This document shows, piece after piece, positions 32,934 through 33,183 of a DNA stretch of 33,183 nucleotides. The stretch lies in NCBI RefSeq assembly GCF_009812055.1, contig NZ_WQNH01000062.1:1-33183 (forward strand), given 5' to 3'. A program made the translations under genes and the position numbers. The first letter of the stretch is position 1; each line of letters starts with the position of its first letter. The notes under the pieces are model-generated. The model was not told where the DNA came from. It made no database searches and was given only the letters and a program-made list of their open reading frames with translations. The DNA is from Chelativorans xinjiangensis. Its GTDB lineage: Bacteria; Pseudomonadota; Alphaproteobacteria; Rhizobiales; Rhizobiaceae.

Positions 32934-33183
32934 GGCAACCTCACCCGTCACGTCGGCGCCGATCCCGGATCGGAGCGCCGGAGTCCCAAAGTGTCCCGGA
33001 CAACGGACTACCACGGCAAATGCGGCGGCGTGCGGGCACCGTTCATCGCGGTTAACGACGGGTGAATCGCTGTGATGAGGAAGTGAAAGACGACGGCGCC
33101 CCTTCGCGCCCCCCTTGTAACTCAAGCTCCGCCGCATCTGATATACTCATAGTTGCGGTGGCTGGCGGGAGACCGATTCCCCC
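32934..33183. other. Window end without a recognisable gene
   Basis: No coding feature is supported. A stretch near 33093-33127 resembles the outer arms of palindromic intergenic elements (GGCGCCCCTTCGCGCCCCCC), but only one arm is in view. Confidence 0.4.

Overview
The window reads as chromosomal DNA of an alphaproteobacterium of the order Hyphomicrobiales (Rhizobiales), most likely near Mesorhizobium, Nitratireductor or Chelativorans. This rests on the dapA-smpB and rpoZ-rsh-DUF2062-acpS-lepB-rnc-era-recO gene order, a divergent pair of Brucella Omp2-like porins, the style of the intergenic palindromic repeats, and high GC content nearly throughout. The genus is inference; no rRNA is present.

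Layout. (1) 1-2.25 kb is an AT-richer accessory island: a 5'-truncated XRE-type regulator remnant, then a two-gene operon on the minus strand (SAMHD1/YwfO-type HD phosphohydrolase followed by a YwgA-like protein) with a LexA-like box upstream. (2) 2.25-5.7 kb is a minus-strand leucine-catabolism operon (TetR regulator, isovaleryl-CoA dehydrogenase, methylcrotonoyl-CoA carboxylase beta subunit); the island begins where the alpha subunit would be expected. (3) 5.8-8.4 kb holds a small hypothetical gene, a HisC-like aminotransferase and a tyrosine recombinase flanked by a 15-bp inverted repeat. (4) 8.8-12.0 kb is the divergent porin pair around tRNA-Ser(GCU) and a RIME-like palindromic element. 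(5) 12.0-18.2 kb holds an alpha/beta hydrolase, a lytic transglycosylase, dapA, smpB, a family-5 uracil-DNA glycosylase and a NYN-domain protein. (6) 18.5-26.5 kb is the housekeeping run rpoZ, rsh, DUF2062, acpS, lepB, rnc, era and recO, covering the stringent response, lipid-carrier activation, protein export, RNA processing, ribosome assembly and DNA repair. A VapBC module lies between era and recO, and a BrnTA module lies just after recO. (7) 27.2-33 kb holds an MFS transporter, an MscS channel, the ygfZ-HD phosphohydrolase pair and three small conserved hypotheticals.

The most notable signals are the HD/YwgA-like module with its possible SOS box; the vapBC insertion that leaves a second, synonymously diverged copy of the era 3' end; two toxin-antitoxin operons around recO with near-identical operator half-sites; the porin pair with two 88-bp identical blocks and an in-frame deletion in one copy; a 128-bp three-armed palindromic element; and inverted arrays of a heptamer repeat at the ends of two convergent gene pairs. 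All statements come from reading the sequence; no database search was run.
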